The translations under genes were made by a program, and so were the position numbers. Below the pieces are notes generated by a model. The model ran no database searches and was not told where the DNA came from. It was given only the letters and a program-made list of their open reading frames with translations. From Bacteroides cutis (GTDB taxonomy: Bacteria > Bacteroidota > Bacteroidia > Bacteroidales > Bacteroidaceae): a stretch of DNA of 64,000 nt. Where the stretch lies: NCBI RefSeq assembly GCF_900241005.1, contig NZ_OEST01000001.1, positions 868,001 to 932,000 of the forward strand, written 5' to 3'. Shown here piece after piece: positions 16,724-25,975 of this stretch. Every line of letters starts with the position of its first letter. The first letter of the stretch is position 1.

Positions 16724-19282
16724 ATGATTATGAATACAAAATTACTATATAATCTAATCATCACTTTATTCGGATTGTCAATCTTGGCAGCCTGTAGTGA
16801 TGACAAAGAGATATTCTTTAATGATGTAATTGGTGAAGAAACCGTGGATAGGGTACATCCTAACGATCGTGATAAACCTTATCCGAGAGAGGAACATACT
16901 CTTTACCTGAATCCTACACCGCTTATTGTACCTGCGAATGCGAAGAAAGAAACCGAGTTTATGGAATTCGAGCTTTCCCGGAATGAGAATTTCCCCGAAG
17001 AAGGAACCTATCGTTCGGGCAAAGTATCCTGGTATATGTATAATATTCATAAGCAGATGGAAACTGGTGTCTGGTATTGGCGTTTCCGCATAGTGGACGC
17101 TAACGATAAAACCGGTCCTTGGAGTGTAGTGAATAAGTTTACGGTGACAGGTGAAGAACCTGTCTTCGTAACACCGGAATGGGCTGTGTGTAAACAGAAC
17201 ATTCCGACAACCTTTCCGTTTATCAACTGCTTTATCCAGGCTGATATTGATAAGGTGAGTCCGATTGATGCTTCACACATTGAATATCGTAGTATGATTA
17301 GCAGGGCTAACGGAAAATTGAAAGATATTGTTCTTCCGGCCGATAACCCGTATAACTATAATATGGAAGATCTGGGTAATGATGTGAATTATATATTGAA
17401 TACGGCATATCAGTTAACCAAGGAACAGAAATACTTCGATAAGATTATTCAACTTGGAAAACAGATGATTAATTACGATGTGAAGGATAATGTCTTGTTC
17501 TCCGAGAATTTCTTTTCAGCAGGTGTAATCAGTGCTTTGAGCGTTTTCTATGAGTTAGGGCAAGATGTGCTGACGGAAGATGAGAAGACGAAAACAGAAG
17601 AACTGATGATACGTATTCTGGAACATTATTATGAAAGTTTCTTGGGTAGAATTGAAAATCATATATTCGAAAATCATACCTGGCAGATTGTGTTGCGTGC
17701 TATGGTACAAGGTGCATTGACCATTTGCAATGAATATCCCGAAGCCATGAAGTTCCTGGAGTATAGTTATGAATTATGGACGGCTCGTGCCCCGGCATCC
17801 GGTTTCAACCGTGATGGAACATGGCACAACGGTGCAAGTTATTTCAAAACCAATCAATATACACTTTACTATATGCCTATGCTGTTTACCCATCTTACAG
17901 GGACTAATTTTCTGGAGCATCCGTGGTATAAGGCTGCCGGAAAGGCAATGATATATAGTAACCTCCCAGGAACGGAAATGACCAGCTTCGGTGATGGGGT
18001 AGAAAAGAGAGGAGCGCCTGACAGGGGTAGATTGGCTTTCGCAGACTTTATTGCCCGTGAAACCGGAGATTCTTATGCCGCTTGGTATGTAAAGGAATGC
18101 GGAAATACCGTCCATGACGACTATTCCATGCGTCTTTATCGTATTGCGCGTGAGCATATCTCTTATGGTGGAAAGGAACTTACGGCAAATGATTTTGAGA
18201 ATTATTTGTGGAATAAGGATACCGGAGAAGGAGTTGCTTTCTCTGATATGGTTGAAAGGAGTAGCAATCTGTCGTTGGCTTTCCGTTCCAGTCCGTTCGG
18301 CTCGGGCAGTCATACGCTGGCCGACCAGAATAGCTTCAAGCTTTTTTATAAAGGGCGTCCTGTATATGTAAATGCCGGTTATTATCAAAGCTTCAATGAT
18401 GCGCACAGTCTGTTGCAATATCGTAATACTCGCGGACATAATACCATTATGATTAATAATATCGGTCAGCCTTTTACTACTAGAGCATACGGTAATCTGG
18501 AACGTGGTCTGAATGGAACTAATCTGGCATACTTCTTGGGTGATGCTTCTCAAGCTTATTGTGGTGTATCGGAATATTCGATGTGGCAGGATGCTTTTAG
18601 CAAAGCAGGTATCTCGCAAACGCCGGAATATGGATTTAGAGAAACCCCATTGAATAATTACAAACGGCACATTTTCATGCTTCGTCCCAATAAAGTCGTG
18701 ATTTACGATGATTTGGGAGCTGACGAACCGGCTACCTGGCAATGGTTACTACATAGCCCGGTGGAATTTCATGTAGCTGGCAATAAGGTAACAACGAACT
18801 ATACAACCACGGATAAAGGTAATTTTACAGCTGTGGCACAAATTTATTGCGAACAGATACCTACTATTACTACCACGAAAGATTGGTTCCCGGGTGGAGA
18901 ACCTACCTCTCCAGCCGATGTTGCGAAACAGTGGCATCTGACTGCTGACTTTGAAGCAAGCATGAACAATAAAATTCTCACGATCATACAATTGAGTGAT
19001 AATGGTCAGGTAGAGGATGTGTGGCAGGTAAATAATCGTTTCACATTGGGTGATTGGATTGTGGAGGCCGAAATGGCAGCGGATAAACCGGCAACTATTA
19101 AGATATCCAATAAGACCACCGGTACTGTCTTCGATTATGGTTCTGTAGAGTTACAATTAGATGGGGTTCCTTATCAGCGTCAGCAAGAAAACTCATCTGT
19201 ATTGTATGATGATGTATTTGGAATGCTGCAAGTACAAGAGTGCATCACTAAACCTGTACAGACTACAAGAAGTGTTAGATAA
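16724..19282 (+). CDS. Heparinase II/III-family (DUF4962-type) polysaccharide lyase, surface lipoprotein
   Basis: An 852-residue lipoprotein. Its lipobox is ILAAC (Cys24) followed by SDDKE, which matches the Bacteroides surface-export signal, so the enzyme is probably outside the cell. Residues about 50-150 look like the beta-sandwich start of DUF4962; 200-480 are the alpha-toroid, with NHTWQ (His318) and DGTWHNGASYF (Tyr373) as likely catalytic positions. The heparinase II/III beta-sheet domain follows with SGSHTLADQNSF (His530) and RGHNTIMIN (His572), probable metal or catalytic ligands. It should cleave a uronic-acid polysaccharide by beta-elimination. Which polymer (heparin/heparan, chondroitin/hyaluronan, alginate or another) cannot be told. 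A start at 16730 is also possible. Confidence 0.88.
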   Translation: MIMNTKLLYNLIITLFGLSILAACSDDKEIFFNDVIGEETVDRVHPNDRDKPYPREEHTLYLNPTPLIVPANAKKETEFMEFELSRNENFPEEGTYRSGKVSWYMYNIHKQMETGVWYWRFRIVDANDKTGPWSVVNKFTVTGEEPVFVTPEWAVCKQNIPTTFPFINCFIQADIDKVSPIDASHIEYRSMISRANGKLKDIVLPADNPYNYNMEDLGNDVNYILNTAYQLTKEQKYFDKIIQLGKQMINYDVKDNVLFSENFFSAGVISALSVFYELGQDVLTEDEKTKTEELMIRILEHYYESFLGRIENHIFENHTWQIVLRAMVQGALTICNEYPEAMKFLEYSYELWTARAPASGFNRDGTWHNGASYFKTNQYTLYYMPMLFTHLTGTNFLEHPWYKAAGKAMIYSNLPGTEMTSFGDGVEKRGAPDRGRLAFADFIARETGDSYAAWYVKECGNTVHDDYSMRLYRIAREHISYGGKELTANDFENYLWNKDTGEGVAFSDMVERSSNLSLAFRSSPFGSGSHTLADQNSFKLFYKGRPVYVNAGYYQSFNDAHSLLQYRNTRGHNTIMINNIGQPFTTRAYGNLERGLNGTNLAYFLGDASQAYCGVSEYSMWQDAFSKAGISQTPEYGFRETPLNNYKRHIFMLRPNKVVIYDDLGADEPATWQWLLHSPVEFHVAGNKVTTNYTTTDKGNFTAVAQIYCEQIPTITTTKDWFPGGEPTSPADVAKQWHLTADFEASMNNKILTIIQLSDNGQVEDVWQVNNRFTLGDWIVEAEMAADKPATIKISNKTTGTVFDYGSVELQLDGVPYQRQQENSSVLYDDVFGMLQVQECITKPVQTTRSVR

Positions 19283-19335
19283 ATATAGTCAGGAGAACAA
19301 CTCTGTTCTCAGTGTAGGATATAAAAAAAGAAGAT

Positions 19336-21042
19336 ATGAAAAAAGTATATTATATAATTACCTTGATGTTTGCCGTACTGTTGGTTTCGTGTGCCAACAA
19401 CGAATTGGCGAACACCGGGAATGAAAAGGATGATCGTGTCAGTATCTCTGCCGAGATACCGGGTGGTGTAGCGGATACCCGTGCACAAATTACAGTACCT
19501 TCTACTCATCAATTACGTAGTATTATTGAAGTCTGGAGCAAGGAAGATCGTCCTGAACTGAAATATCGTAATGAAGTAGTGGTAGATGGCGGAACGACTC
19601 CTAATTTTGACTTTGCTTTGTCACCGGGAGATTACACTTGTTTGGTTTGGACTGATTTCATAAAGAAAGATGCTGTTGTTGCAGATGTCACTACAGATAA
19701 TGATATTACTTATAAGCATTTTGAGGATTTCTGTTACGACACGTCCGATTTACATAATGTTTTCATTAAAGACGAAAAGGGAACTACGTTGTTTGATACT
19801 GACCTTTGCGATGGTTTTTTTGCCAATCTTGAACTGGAAAAGAGTATGAATCCCATTTCTCGGGTAGTGAAACTGGTTCGTCCCTTTGCTCAGTTGATTG
19901 TGAAGGAAAAGAATGCCGGTAAGTTTGCCGCTTTAAAAAGCATGCAAGTGAACTATGAAATGTCCAAAGGCTTTAATGTAGCGACTGGAGAACCTGTTGC
20001 CGGCATGATGACGGCTGTATATGCCAAAAGTTTCCAAACCGGAGATGACTCACGTGTCCTTTTCACAAGTTATCTATTCACTCCTTCTACCGGATTGGCA
20101 TTGGGGGCAACTACACTTTCATTGACTACGACAAGTAAGACTACCAATGAAATTCCGTCGGGAAGTATTAATTTAGTAAGAAACCAGCGTATGACGGCGA
20201 GTGGTAATCTGATTTCCGGTGAGGGGGTGGATCCTGATCCTGAACCTGAGCCTTCTCGTGATCCGTTAGTAGGAGATTATTTCTTTAAGAATGGTACATG
20301 GGGTGACGAACTGACGGATGAAAATAAGGATGATTGCATCGGGCTTGTTTATGCCGTTGGTCCGCAGACCGGTGATGATATTTCCAATTATCCGGATAGC
20401 GATGGCAAGAGTATCAAGGGATATGTGGTAGCATTGAAACCGTTGGAACCCACTGAAGAATTTATACAAAACATACATAAACTTTCCAGCCGTTTATATT
20501 TGTATAATAAAGACAATAAGATAGCTCTACCTACTCCTGAAAAGAAAAATGACATTGTGAACCACAATGGTTATGCAATGACTCAAAAGCTTTTGTCGTT
20601 TGATTTGTTCAAGGCACACCTCGATGACGAGACTTATCCGGCATTGCAGTGCTTTTATACTTGGCTGAACGGGAGTGAAGTCGTTAAACCGGCACGCTAT
20701 GCCAGTGAGTGGTATATTCCTTCTGCACGTCAGATATTGGACATTATAGGCGGCAGTTATGGATTTGCTGCAAGAAGTGATGTTAAACTGGAAGCAATGG
20801 AAAAGAATGCATTGGCAACTTCATTGACTAGGACCATTGATTTAGGGATAGGAAGTTCTATCGGTGGTAATGGATACAATATGTTCAACTCTTCTCTGAA
20901 TCAGAATGATATACCTGAACCTGTGACTATACAAGTGAACAAAGAAGCAGACAAGGCAACGAAAGGTGGGCTGAATACGGTTAAGTACGGTAGAGAGAAT
21001 GTTGCCGGTTATGTCCGTCCTGTCTTGACAATCATTAAATAA
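19336..21042 (+). CDS. Lipoprotein with DUF6562-like N-terminus and conserved C-terminal domain (paralogue 1)
   Basis: A 568-residue lipoprotein (Cys19, then ANNELAN), so the lipid anchor is not followed by the acidic surface-export signal seen in its neighbour. Residues about 35-280 look like the DUF6562/fimbrillin-like beta domain found in Bacteroides cell-surface proteins. A proline-acidic linker (DPDPEPEPS) near 300 leads to a C-terminal domain of about 255 residues containing SEWYIPSARQILDIIGGSYG and ending RPVLTIIK, reminiscent of DUF1566/FGE-like C-type-lectin folds. Its place at the end of a PUL suggests a glycan-binding or surface scaffolding role; no catalytic motif was recognised. 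Its C-terminal half is nearly identical to that of the next gene. Confidence 0.75.
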   Translation: MKKVYYIITLMFAVLLVSCANNELANTGNEKDDRVSISAEIPGGVADTRAQITVPSTHQLRSIIEVWSKEDRPELKYRNEVVVDGGTTPNFDFALSPGDYTCLVWTDFIKKDAVVADVTTDNDITYKHFEDFCYDTSDLHNVFIKDEKGTTLFDTDLCDGFFANLELEKSMNPISRVVKLVRPFAQLIVKEKNAGKFAALKSMQVNYEMSKGFNVATGEPVAGMMTAVYAKSFQTGDDSRVLFTSYLFTPSTGLALGATTLSLTTTSKTTNEIPSGSINLVRNQRMTASGNLISGEGVDPDPEPEPSRDPLVGDYFFKNGTWGDELTDENKDDCIGLVYAVGPQTGDDISNYPDSDGKSIKGYVVALKPLEPTEEFIQNIHKLSSRLYLYNKDNKIALPTPEKKNDIVNHNGYAMTQKLLSFDLFKAHLDDETYPALQCFYTWLNGSEVVKPARYASEWYIPSARQILDIIGGSYGFAARSDVKLEAMEKNALATSLTRTIDLGIGSSIGGNGYNMFNSSLNQNDIPEPVTIQVNKEADKATKGGLNTVKYGRENVAGYVRPVLTIIK

Positions 21043-21065
21043 CACTGACTAAAAGAAAGAATAAT

Positions 21066-22805
21066 ATGAAAAAGAATATTCTATATATGATACTTTTCTG
21101 CTGCATGGGACTCTTGTCGGTAGCCTGCAGCGATGACGAGGATTCATCCGGTGTCAAAGGTAATCAGGTGCGTATTTCCGCTTTACTGCCGGAAGGTATT
21201 TCCACGGAACAGCCTGGAAATATCGACGGACATAAGTTACGTTACATTCTGGAAATACGTACCCGGGGAGGAGCTTCTAAAGTCCTCCGTAAAGAATTGG
21301 CAGTAGAACCTACTGCCGAGGTTAAGAATGGTTTGTTTGACATTACGTTGGATGCAGGTACATACGATTGTGTAATCTGGGCTGATTACGTTGACGCTGC
21401 CACTGTCGCAGGCGATGACAAACTTTTTACCGATAAGTATTATGATACTTCCAATTTGGAAAATGTTCGGGTGAAAGATGCGAACAGTCTGATCAACAAT
21501 GATGCATCGGATGCTTTTTATTATAGTGGTGAGCTCAGCAAAGGTGATGAGAACCTTGTACTGGAGTTGAATTTAGTTCGCCCTTTTACAAAGGTGAGTG
21601 TATTGGAAAAGAATTTGCGCGAGTTCAAAAAATTGCTGGGTCTAGAGGCTTCTTTCAAAGCTCCGTTGGCATTTAATGCCGCAACAGGTATAGCTGCCAC
21701 TGAAGAAACCGTGCTGAGTATCGGTATGCCGACTTTCAATCCGGCTGATACCCCTGACGGTACTTTATTCTCCGCCTATATCTTTTCCAATACAGAGAGC
21801 CGCAATATGGATGCTATTCAATTGACCTTTACTACCAAAGAAGGTACGAAAGACGTGGCTGTTCCGGCAGGACTGGTACCGTTGTTGCGTGGACAGCATG
21901 TCAAGGTTAGCGGTAACATGATGGCGGAGACTCCACCCGATAATACAGATTTCGATATTACTTTCGATATTGATGTAGAAGAGTGGTCTTCGGCGACAGT
22001 AGATGTGGAATTGAAACCTATACAGGTAAAAGTAGGAGATTTCTTCTTTAAAGATGGTACGTATGGAAATAAATTGACGGATGAAAACAAGGGAGACTGT
22101 GTTGGAATTGTCTATGCCGTTGGCCCGCAACCAGGAGATGATATTACAAATTATCCGAATAGCGAAGGGAAGAACATTGAGGGATATGTGGTATCATTGA
22201 AACCGTTGGAGCCCACTGAGGAATTTATACAGAGTGAACATAAACTTTCCGGTCGTCTGTACTTATATGATTTGAAGAACAAGATAGCCTTGCCTGCGCC
22301 TGAAACGAAAAATGACATTGTAAACCACAATGGTTATGCTATGACTCAAAAACTTTTGTCGTTTGATTTGTTCAAGGCCCACCTCGATGACGAGACTTAT
22401 CCGGCATTGCAGTGCTTCTATGCTTGGTTGAACGGGAATGAGGTTGTTAAACCGACAAGTAATGCCAGTGAGTGGTATATTCCTTCTGCACGTCAGATAT
22501 TGGACATTATAGGTGGTAGTTATGGATTTGCTGCAAGAAGTGATGTTAAACTGGAAGCGATGGAGAAGACAGAGTTGGCCGCTTCATTGGCTAAAGCCAT
22601 TGAACTCGGGATAGGAAGTTCTATCGGTGGTAATGGATACAATATGTTCAACTCCTCCCTCAACCAGAATAGTTTGCCCGAACCTGTGACTATACAAGTG
22701 AACAAAGAAGCAGATAAGGCGACGAAAGGTGGATTGAATACGGTTAAGTACAATAGAGAGAATGTTGCCGGTTACGTCCGTCCTGTCTTGACAATCATTA
22801 AGTGA
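21066..22805 (+). CDS. Lipoprotein paralogue 2 with surface-export signal
   Basis: A 579-residue lipoprotein whose Cys21 is followed by SDDEDSS, a strong Bacteroides surface-localisation signal. The N-terminal half (to about 320) is only loosely similar to that of the preceding gene, while the C-terminal 255 residues (from KVGDFFFKDGTYG) are almost the same, with long stretches identical at DNA level. The gene lies 23 bp after its paralogue and closes the operon; a strong hairpin follows at 22850. Likely a surface glycan-binding protein by position; the ligand is unknown. Confidence 0.75.
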   Translation: MKKNILYMILFCCMGLLSVACSDDEDSSGVKGNQVRISALLPEGISTEQPGNIDGHKLRYILEIRTRGGASKVLRKELAVEPTAEVKNGLFDITLDAGTYDCVIWADYVDAATVAGDDKLFTDKYYDTSNLENVRVKDANSLINNDASDAFYYSGELSKGDENLVLELNLVRPFTKVSVLEKNLREFKKLLGLEASFKAPLAFNAATGIAATEETVLSIGMPTFNPADTPDGTLFSAYIFSNTESRNMDAIQLTFTTKEGTKDVAVPAGLVPLLRGQHVKVSGNMMAETPPDNTDFDITFDIDVEEWSSATVDVELKPIQVKVGDFFFKDGTYGNKLTDENKGDCVGIVYAVGPQPGDDITNYPNSEGKNIEGYVVSLKPLEPTEEFIQSEHKLSGRLYLYDLKNKIALPAPETKNDIVNHNGYAMTQKLLSFDLFKAHLDDETYPALQCFYAWLNGNEVVKPTSNASEWYIPSARQILDIIGGSYGFAARSDVKLEAMEKTELAASLAKAIELGIGSSIGGNGYNMFNSSLNQNSLPEPVTIQVNKEADKATKGGLNTVKYNRENVAGYVRPVLTIIK

Positions 22806-22849
22806 GACTAAGATAAAAGGCTGTTTTTAGGATAATTTAGGTTTAAGAG

Positions 22850-22890
22850 AGAGCCCCGGAGAATGTTAAAGTTCTTCCGGGGCTCTTTAT
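22850..22890 (+). terminator. Terminator of the PUL operon
   Basis: AGAGCCCCGGA (22850-22860) pairs perfectly with TCCGGGGCTCT (22876-22886), followed by a short T-rich tail. Confidence 0.75.
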
Positions 22891-22932
22891 GATTTTGATT
22901 AAAACTGTGTGTACCCATATCATGAAGCCGTT

Positions 22933-23697
22933 TTACAACTTCGTCTCTCCTTCAATGAATTCTTCCAGGAAAAGGTTCTCGCCATCAAACACGGCATATG
23001 AGAAATAATTAATCCAATCGCCTAAAATAATGACACGGGCTGTAGCACTCAGCATCAAGTCCAGTTCTATATGTCGGTGCCCATAAATGAAGAAATTGAT
23101 ATTCGGGTGGCTTTTCAGATATTCCTTTGTGTAGAGTACCAGATGTTCATTATTCTCGCCCATGTACTCCGGTTCTTTGCCATTCACGCGTTTCAGGCGG
23201 CTGTGCTTTGCCCATGTCAATCCCAATTCCACACTCCAGCGGGGGTGTAGGGCTGAAAACAAGGTTTGAAGCGAATGGCTGTGGAACATGGCACGCAAAA
23301 GCTTGAATTTTTTGTCCGGGTCGCCCAAACCGTCTCCGTGCGCCAGATAGAACTCCTTTCCGTATATCTCTGTGGTAAGTGCTTCCCGATGGATGATGAC
23401 ACCACACTCTTTAGTCAAGTAATCGCCGCACCAGATGTCGTGATTGCCTGTGAAAAAGTGTACTTCCACCCCCATATCCGTCAGTTCGGACAGCTTTCCG
23501 AGGAACCGGGTATACCCTTTGGGCACTACTGTGCGGAATTCATACCAGAAATCAAACATATCTCCCAACAGATATACGGCAGAAGCCTTGTGCTTGATAC
23601 TATCCAGAAAGTTGACTAACCGGCGTTCTTGTGTCCGTCCGTGTTCAATGGCACGTGAGCCCAGATGGGCGTCTGAAAGGAAATATACGTTCTTCAT
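22933..23697 (-). CDS. lpxH: UDP-2,3-diacylglucosamine diphosphatase
   Basis: A 254-residue calcineurin-like metallophosphoesterase with all metal-binding motifs in order: SDAHLG (Asp9, His11), GDMFDFW near 45, TGNHD near 85, AHGDG near 119 and YGHRH near 205. It hydrolyses UDP-2,3-diacylglucosamine to lipid X in lipid A synthesis at the inner membrane. The start ATG is at 23697. It follows the DUF59 gene by 25 bp on the same strand and is probably co-transcribed. A GlpQ-type or generic phosphoesterase alternative is less likely given the FDFW and HGD context. Confidence 0.9.
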   Translation of the reverse strand: MKNVYFLSDAHLGSRAIEHGRTQERRLVNFLDSIKHKASAVYLLGDMFDFWYEFRTVVPKGYTRFLGKLSELTDMGVEVHFFTGNHDIWCGDYLTKECGVIIHREALTTEIYGKEFYLAHGDGLGDPDKKFKLLRAMFHSHSLQTLFSALHPRWSVELGLTWAKHSRLKRVNGKEPEYMGENNEHLVLYTKEYLKSHPNINFFIYGHRHIELDLMLSATARVIILGDWINYFSYAVFDGENLFLEEFIEGETKL

Positions 23698-23722
23698 TTA
23701 TCAACTATCCGTTATCAATTAT

Positions 23723-24034
23723 TTAAAGAAACCCGAGCTCCAATTTAGCTTCCTCGCTCATCATATCTTTGTCCCATTCGGGCTCGAATACCAGATTGAT
23801 GGTAGCTGAGGTTACTCCATCAATCGATTCGACTTTTTGGCGGACATCCTCCATGATAAAATCTGCTGCCGGACAATTGGGGGCGGTCAGCGTCATATCT
23901 ATATTAGCGTCTCCGTTGTCGGAAACATCAATTTTATAGATGAGTCCCAAGTCGTAGACGTTTACCGGTATTTCAGGATCGTATACGGTCTTGAGCATGG
24001 ATACGATTTTTTCTTCTATTTCAAATTTGGTCAT
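23723..24034 (-). CDS. SufT/MIP18-like DUF59 iron-sulfur assembly protein
   Basis: A 103-residue cytosolic protein of the DUF59 (MIP18) family. The YDPEIPVNVYDLGLIY motif near residue 17 and the LTAPNCPAADFI motif with its conserved cysteine (about residue 53) are diagnostic. Family members assist maturation of iron-sulfur proteins. It stands alone rather than in a suf operon, upstream of lpxH. The exact client is unknown. Confidence 0.9.
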   Translation of the reverse strand: MTKFEIEEKIVSMLKTVYDPEIPVNVYDLGLIYKIDVSDNGDANIDMTLTAPNCPAADFIMEDVRQKVESIDGVTSATINLVFEPEWDKDMMSEEAKLELGFL

Positions 24035-24096
24035 ATTCGTACGGTTTCTTGGTTTAGCGTAGCAAATCTAAAGATTTTAATTGAAACGGCAATAAC

Positions 24097-24789
24097 TTAA
24101 AGTGATAATATCCCTTCATCGTTGAAACTGTAATATCTGCCGTCTGTAATGATAACATGGTCAATGAGCCGTATGTTCATGGTTTGAGCCCCTTTTTGTA
24201 CGAGTTGTGTCAACCGCTTATCCTCTTGGCTGGGTTGCGGATTACCCGAGGGATGATTGTGTATAAGCGACAGCTGTGTGGCACGTTGCAGCAAAGCTTC
24301 ACGCAGTATGCTTCGCACATCGGCTGTGGTCTGGTCTATACCACCCCGGCTGATACGGATTTTATCAATCACCCGTGCTGCTTGGTTCAGCAGTAATATC
24401 CAGAATTCTTCCTGTGCGAGATCACACATCAGCGGATGAAAGAGTTCGTAGATGTCTTGTGACGAACGGATAACTGGCCGTTCGGAATGTTCCTGCAACT
24501 TTCTTCGTTTACCCAGTTCCAGGGCTGCCATGATAGTGACGCTTTTTGCCGGTCCCAGTCCCTTGAAACGCGAGAAATCTCGTACTTCCCACTTTCCCAG
24601 TCGGTTTAAATCGTTGTTGCAACTGGCCAAAGTCCGTTGCATCAGGCTTACTGCGCTTTCCTCCGTATTACCTGAACCGATAAGTATGGCGAGCAGCTCC
24701 GCATCACTAAGTGCCTCGGCACCTTTTTGCATCATCTTTTCCCGGGGACGGTCTTCTGCTGCCCACTGGTTGATATTCAATTTGTTCAT
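24097..24789 (-). CDS. radC: RadC-family JAB domain protein
   Basis: A 230-residue protein with an N-terminal UPF0758 helix-hairpin-helix region (LSDAELLAILIGSG near 28, FKGLGPAKSVTIMAALELG near 75) and a C-terminal JAB/MPN metalloprotease-like domain with the JAMM motif HNHPSGNPQPSQED near 178. The historical role in DNA repair is not well supported in any organism and its true activity is unknown. Length and motif are complete. Confidence 0.93.
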   Translation of the reverse strand: MNKLNINQWAAEDRPREKMMQKGAEALSDAELLAILIGSGNTEESAVSLMQRTLASCNNDLNRLGKWEVRDFSRFKGLGPAKSVTIMAALELGKRRKLQEHSERPVIRSSQDIYELFHPLMCDLAQEEFWILLLNQAARVIDKIRISRGGIDQTTADVRSILREALLQRATQLSLIHNHPSGNPQPSQEDKRLTQLVQKGAQTMNIRLIDHVIITDGRYYSFNDEGILSL

Positions 24790-24819
24790 TGGTTCGTATT
24801 TCTTCTCCCCTCGTTCCCC

Positions 24820-25809
24820 TTACTTATAAAAGTTCTTCTTAAATGCTTCAAATTCGTCTTTCCCAAGCACACAGCGCTTCCACCAAGCTCTCCAGAACCC
24901 TGTCCCGTATCCGATAAGCTGTATGAAGGAAGCTGCAATCGAATAAACTCCGATACGAAAACTATGGTTTTGCAGGGTGGAGTCCAGGCAAACCAGCAGA
25001 GCGTATAAGACGATTGGTGTCAGGCTATACAGGCAGAGGGGTGTTCCCAGCAATAACAACACTACTCCCAGTGTAAATACGGCAGGCAGCAGATGAACGA
25101 TTTTCAGTGATTCGGGATATTTCTTGTACAGGTTGATACGGGCTATTCCCGAGTTATGCACCTGTTTGAAAAACTTTTTCAAATCCGTCCGGCGCTTATG
25201 GTATACCCATGCGCCGGGAAACAACCGGCATTTATATCCTCCTTGGAAGATGCGGATGCTGAAGTCGATATCTTCTCCGAAACGCATTTTGGAGAAACCA
25301 CCCAGTACGTCATACACTTGGCGGCGTACTCCCATATTGAAACTTCGCGGATAGAACTTGTCCATTTTCTTTTTCCCTCCGCGAATACCTCCCGTTGTAA
25401 AGAAAGAAGTCATGGAGTAGTTGATGGCTTTCTGTATATCCGTAAAGGAAGAATGCGCACGGTCCGGTCCGCCAAAAGCGTCGGCGGGCTCTCTTTGCAG
25501 TTCCTCTTCTACCGCCGCAAAATATCCTTCGGGCAAGATGCAGTCGGAGTCCAATATAATCAGATAATCCCCTTTACTCCGTTCCGCCCCATAGTTCCGT
25601 GTCTGTCCGGGACCGGAATTAGACTTGTTATAATAATGTATATCCAGCTCTCGCTGATATTGTGCTACGACTTCCTTGCAGGGAATGGAAGAACCGTCTT
25701 CTACAACAACTACCTCAAAGTCCTTGAAGCGTTGTACTGTCAAGCTTTCCAGCAGTTCGTTCACTTCATCAGGACGGTTATATACGGGGATAATGACGGA
25801 ATATCTCAT
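24820..25809 (-). CDS. Family 2 glycosyltransferase with C-terminal membrane segments
   Basis: A 329-residue enzyme with a GT-A domain: SVIIPVYNRPDEVNELLESL at the N-terminus, the nucleotide-sugar DxD-type LILDSDCILP near 95, and the FGEDIDFSIRIFQGGYKCR acceptor region near 188. Two or three hydrophobic segments (about 235-300) anchor it in the inner membrane. The donor and acceptor are unknown; cell-envelope glycan synthesis is the likely setting. It has its own promoter (25841-25848) and sits downstream of a large repeat array. Confidence 0.87.
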   Translation of the reverse strand: MRYSVIIPVYNRPDEVNELLESLTVQRFKDFEVVVVEDGSSIPCKEVVAQYQRELDIHYYNKSNSGPGQTRNYGAERSKGDYLIILDSDCILPEGYFAAVEEELQREPADAFGGPDRAHSSFTDIQKAINYSMTSFFTTGGIRGGKKKMDKFYPRSFNMGVRRQVYDVLGGFSKMRFGEDIDFSIRIFQGGYKCRLFPGAWVYHKRRTDLKKFFKQVHNSGIARINLYKKYPESLKIVHLLPAVFTLGVVLLLLGTPLCLYSLTPIVLYALLVCLDSTLQNHSFRIGVYSIAASFIQLIGYGTGFWRAWWKRCVLGKDEFEAFKKNFYK

Positions 25810-25840
25810 AACGTCTGTCTCAATTATTCTTTTTCAATGA

Positions 25841-25848
25841 CAAAGATA
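25841..25848 (-). promoter_or_regulatory. -7 promoter element (TATCTTTG) for the glycosyltransferase gene
   Basis: The minus strand reads TATCTTTG 31 bp upstream of the ATG, a perfect TAnnTTTG match. Confidence 0.6.
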
Positions 25849-25975
25849 CATCTATTTATGCAATCCGTCTTTAATTCGGGTGAGTTATTCTTTTCAACTG
25901 CATACATTTGCTTTGCTTAAACAAACCTGTTGTTTAGAGTGGTAACGTTTATTGTTCCTGTCCGGCCCTTTGTTC

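Noticed and set aside
15874..16806. A 310-codon open frame opposite the second susD
   Set aside because: Crosses the susD stop and the lyase start; composition is that of reverse-complement coding sequence.
17774..18742. A 322-codon open frame opposite the lyase gene
   Set aside because: Antisense to conserved catalytic motifs of the lyase; no recognisable features.
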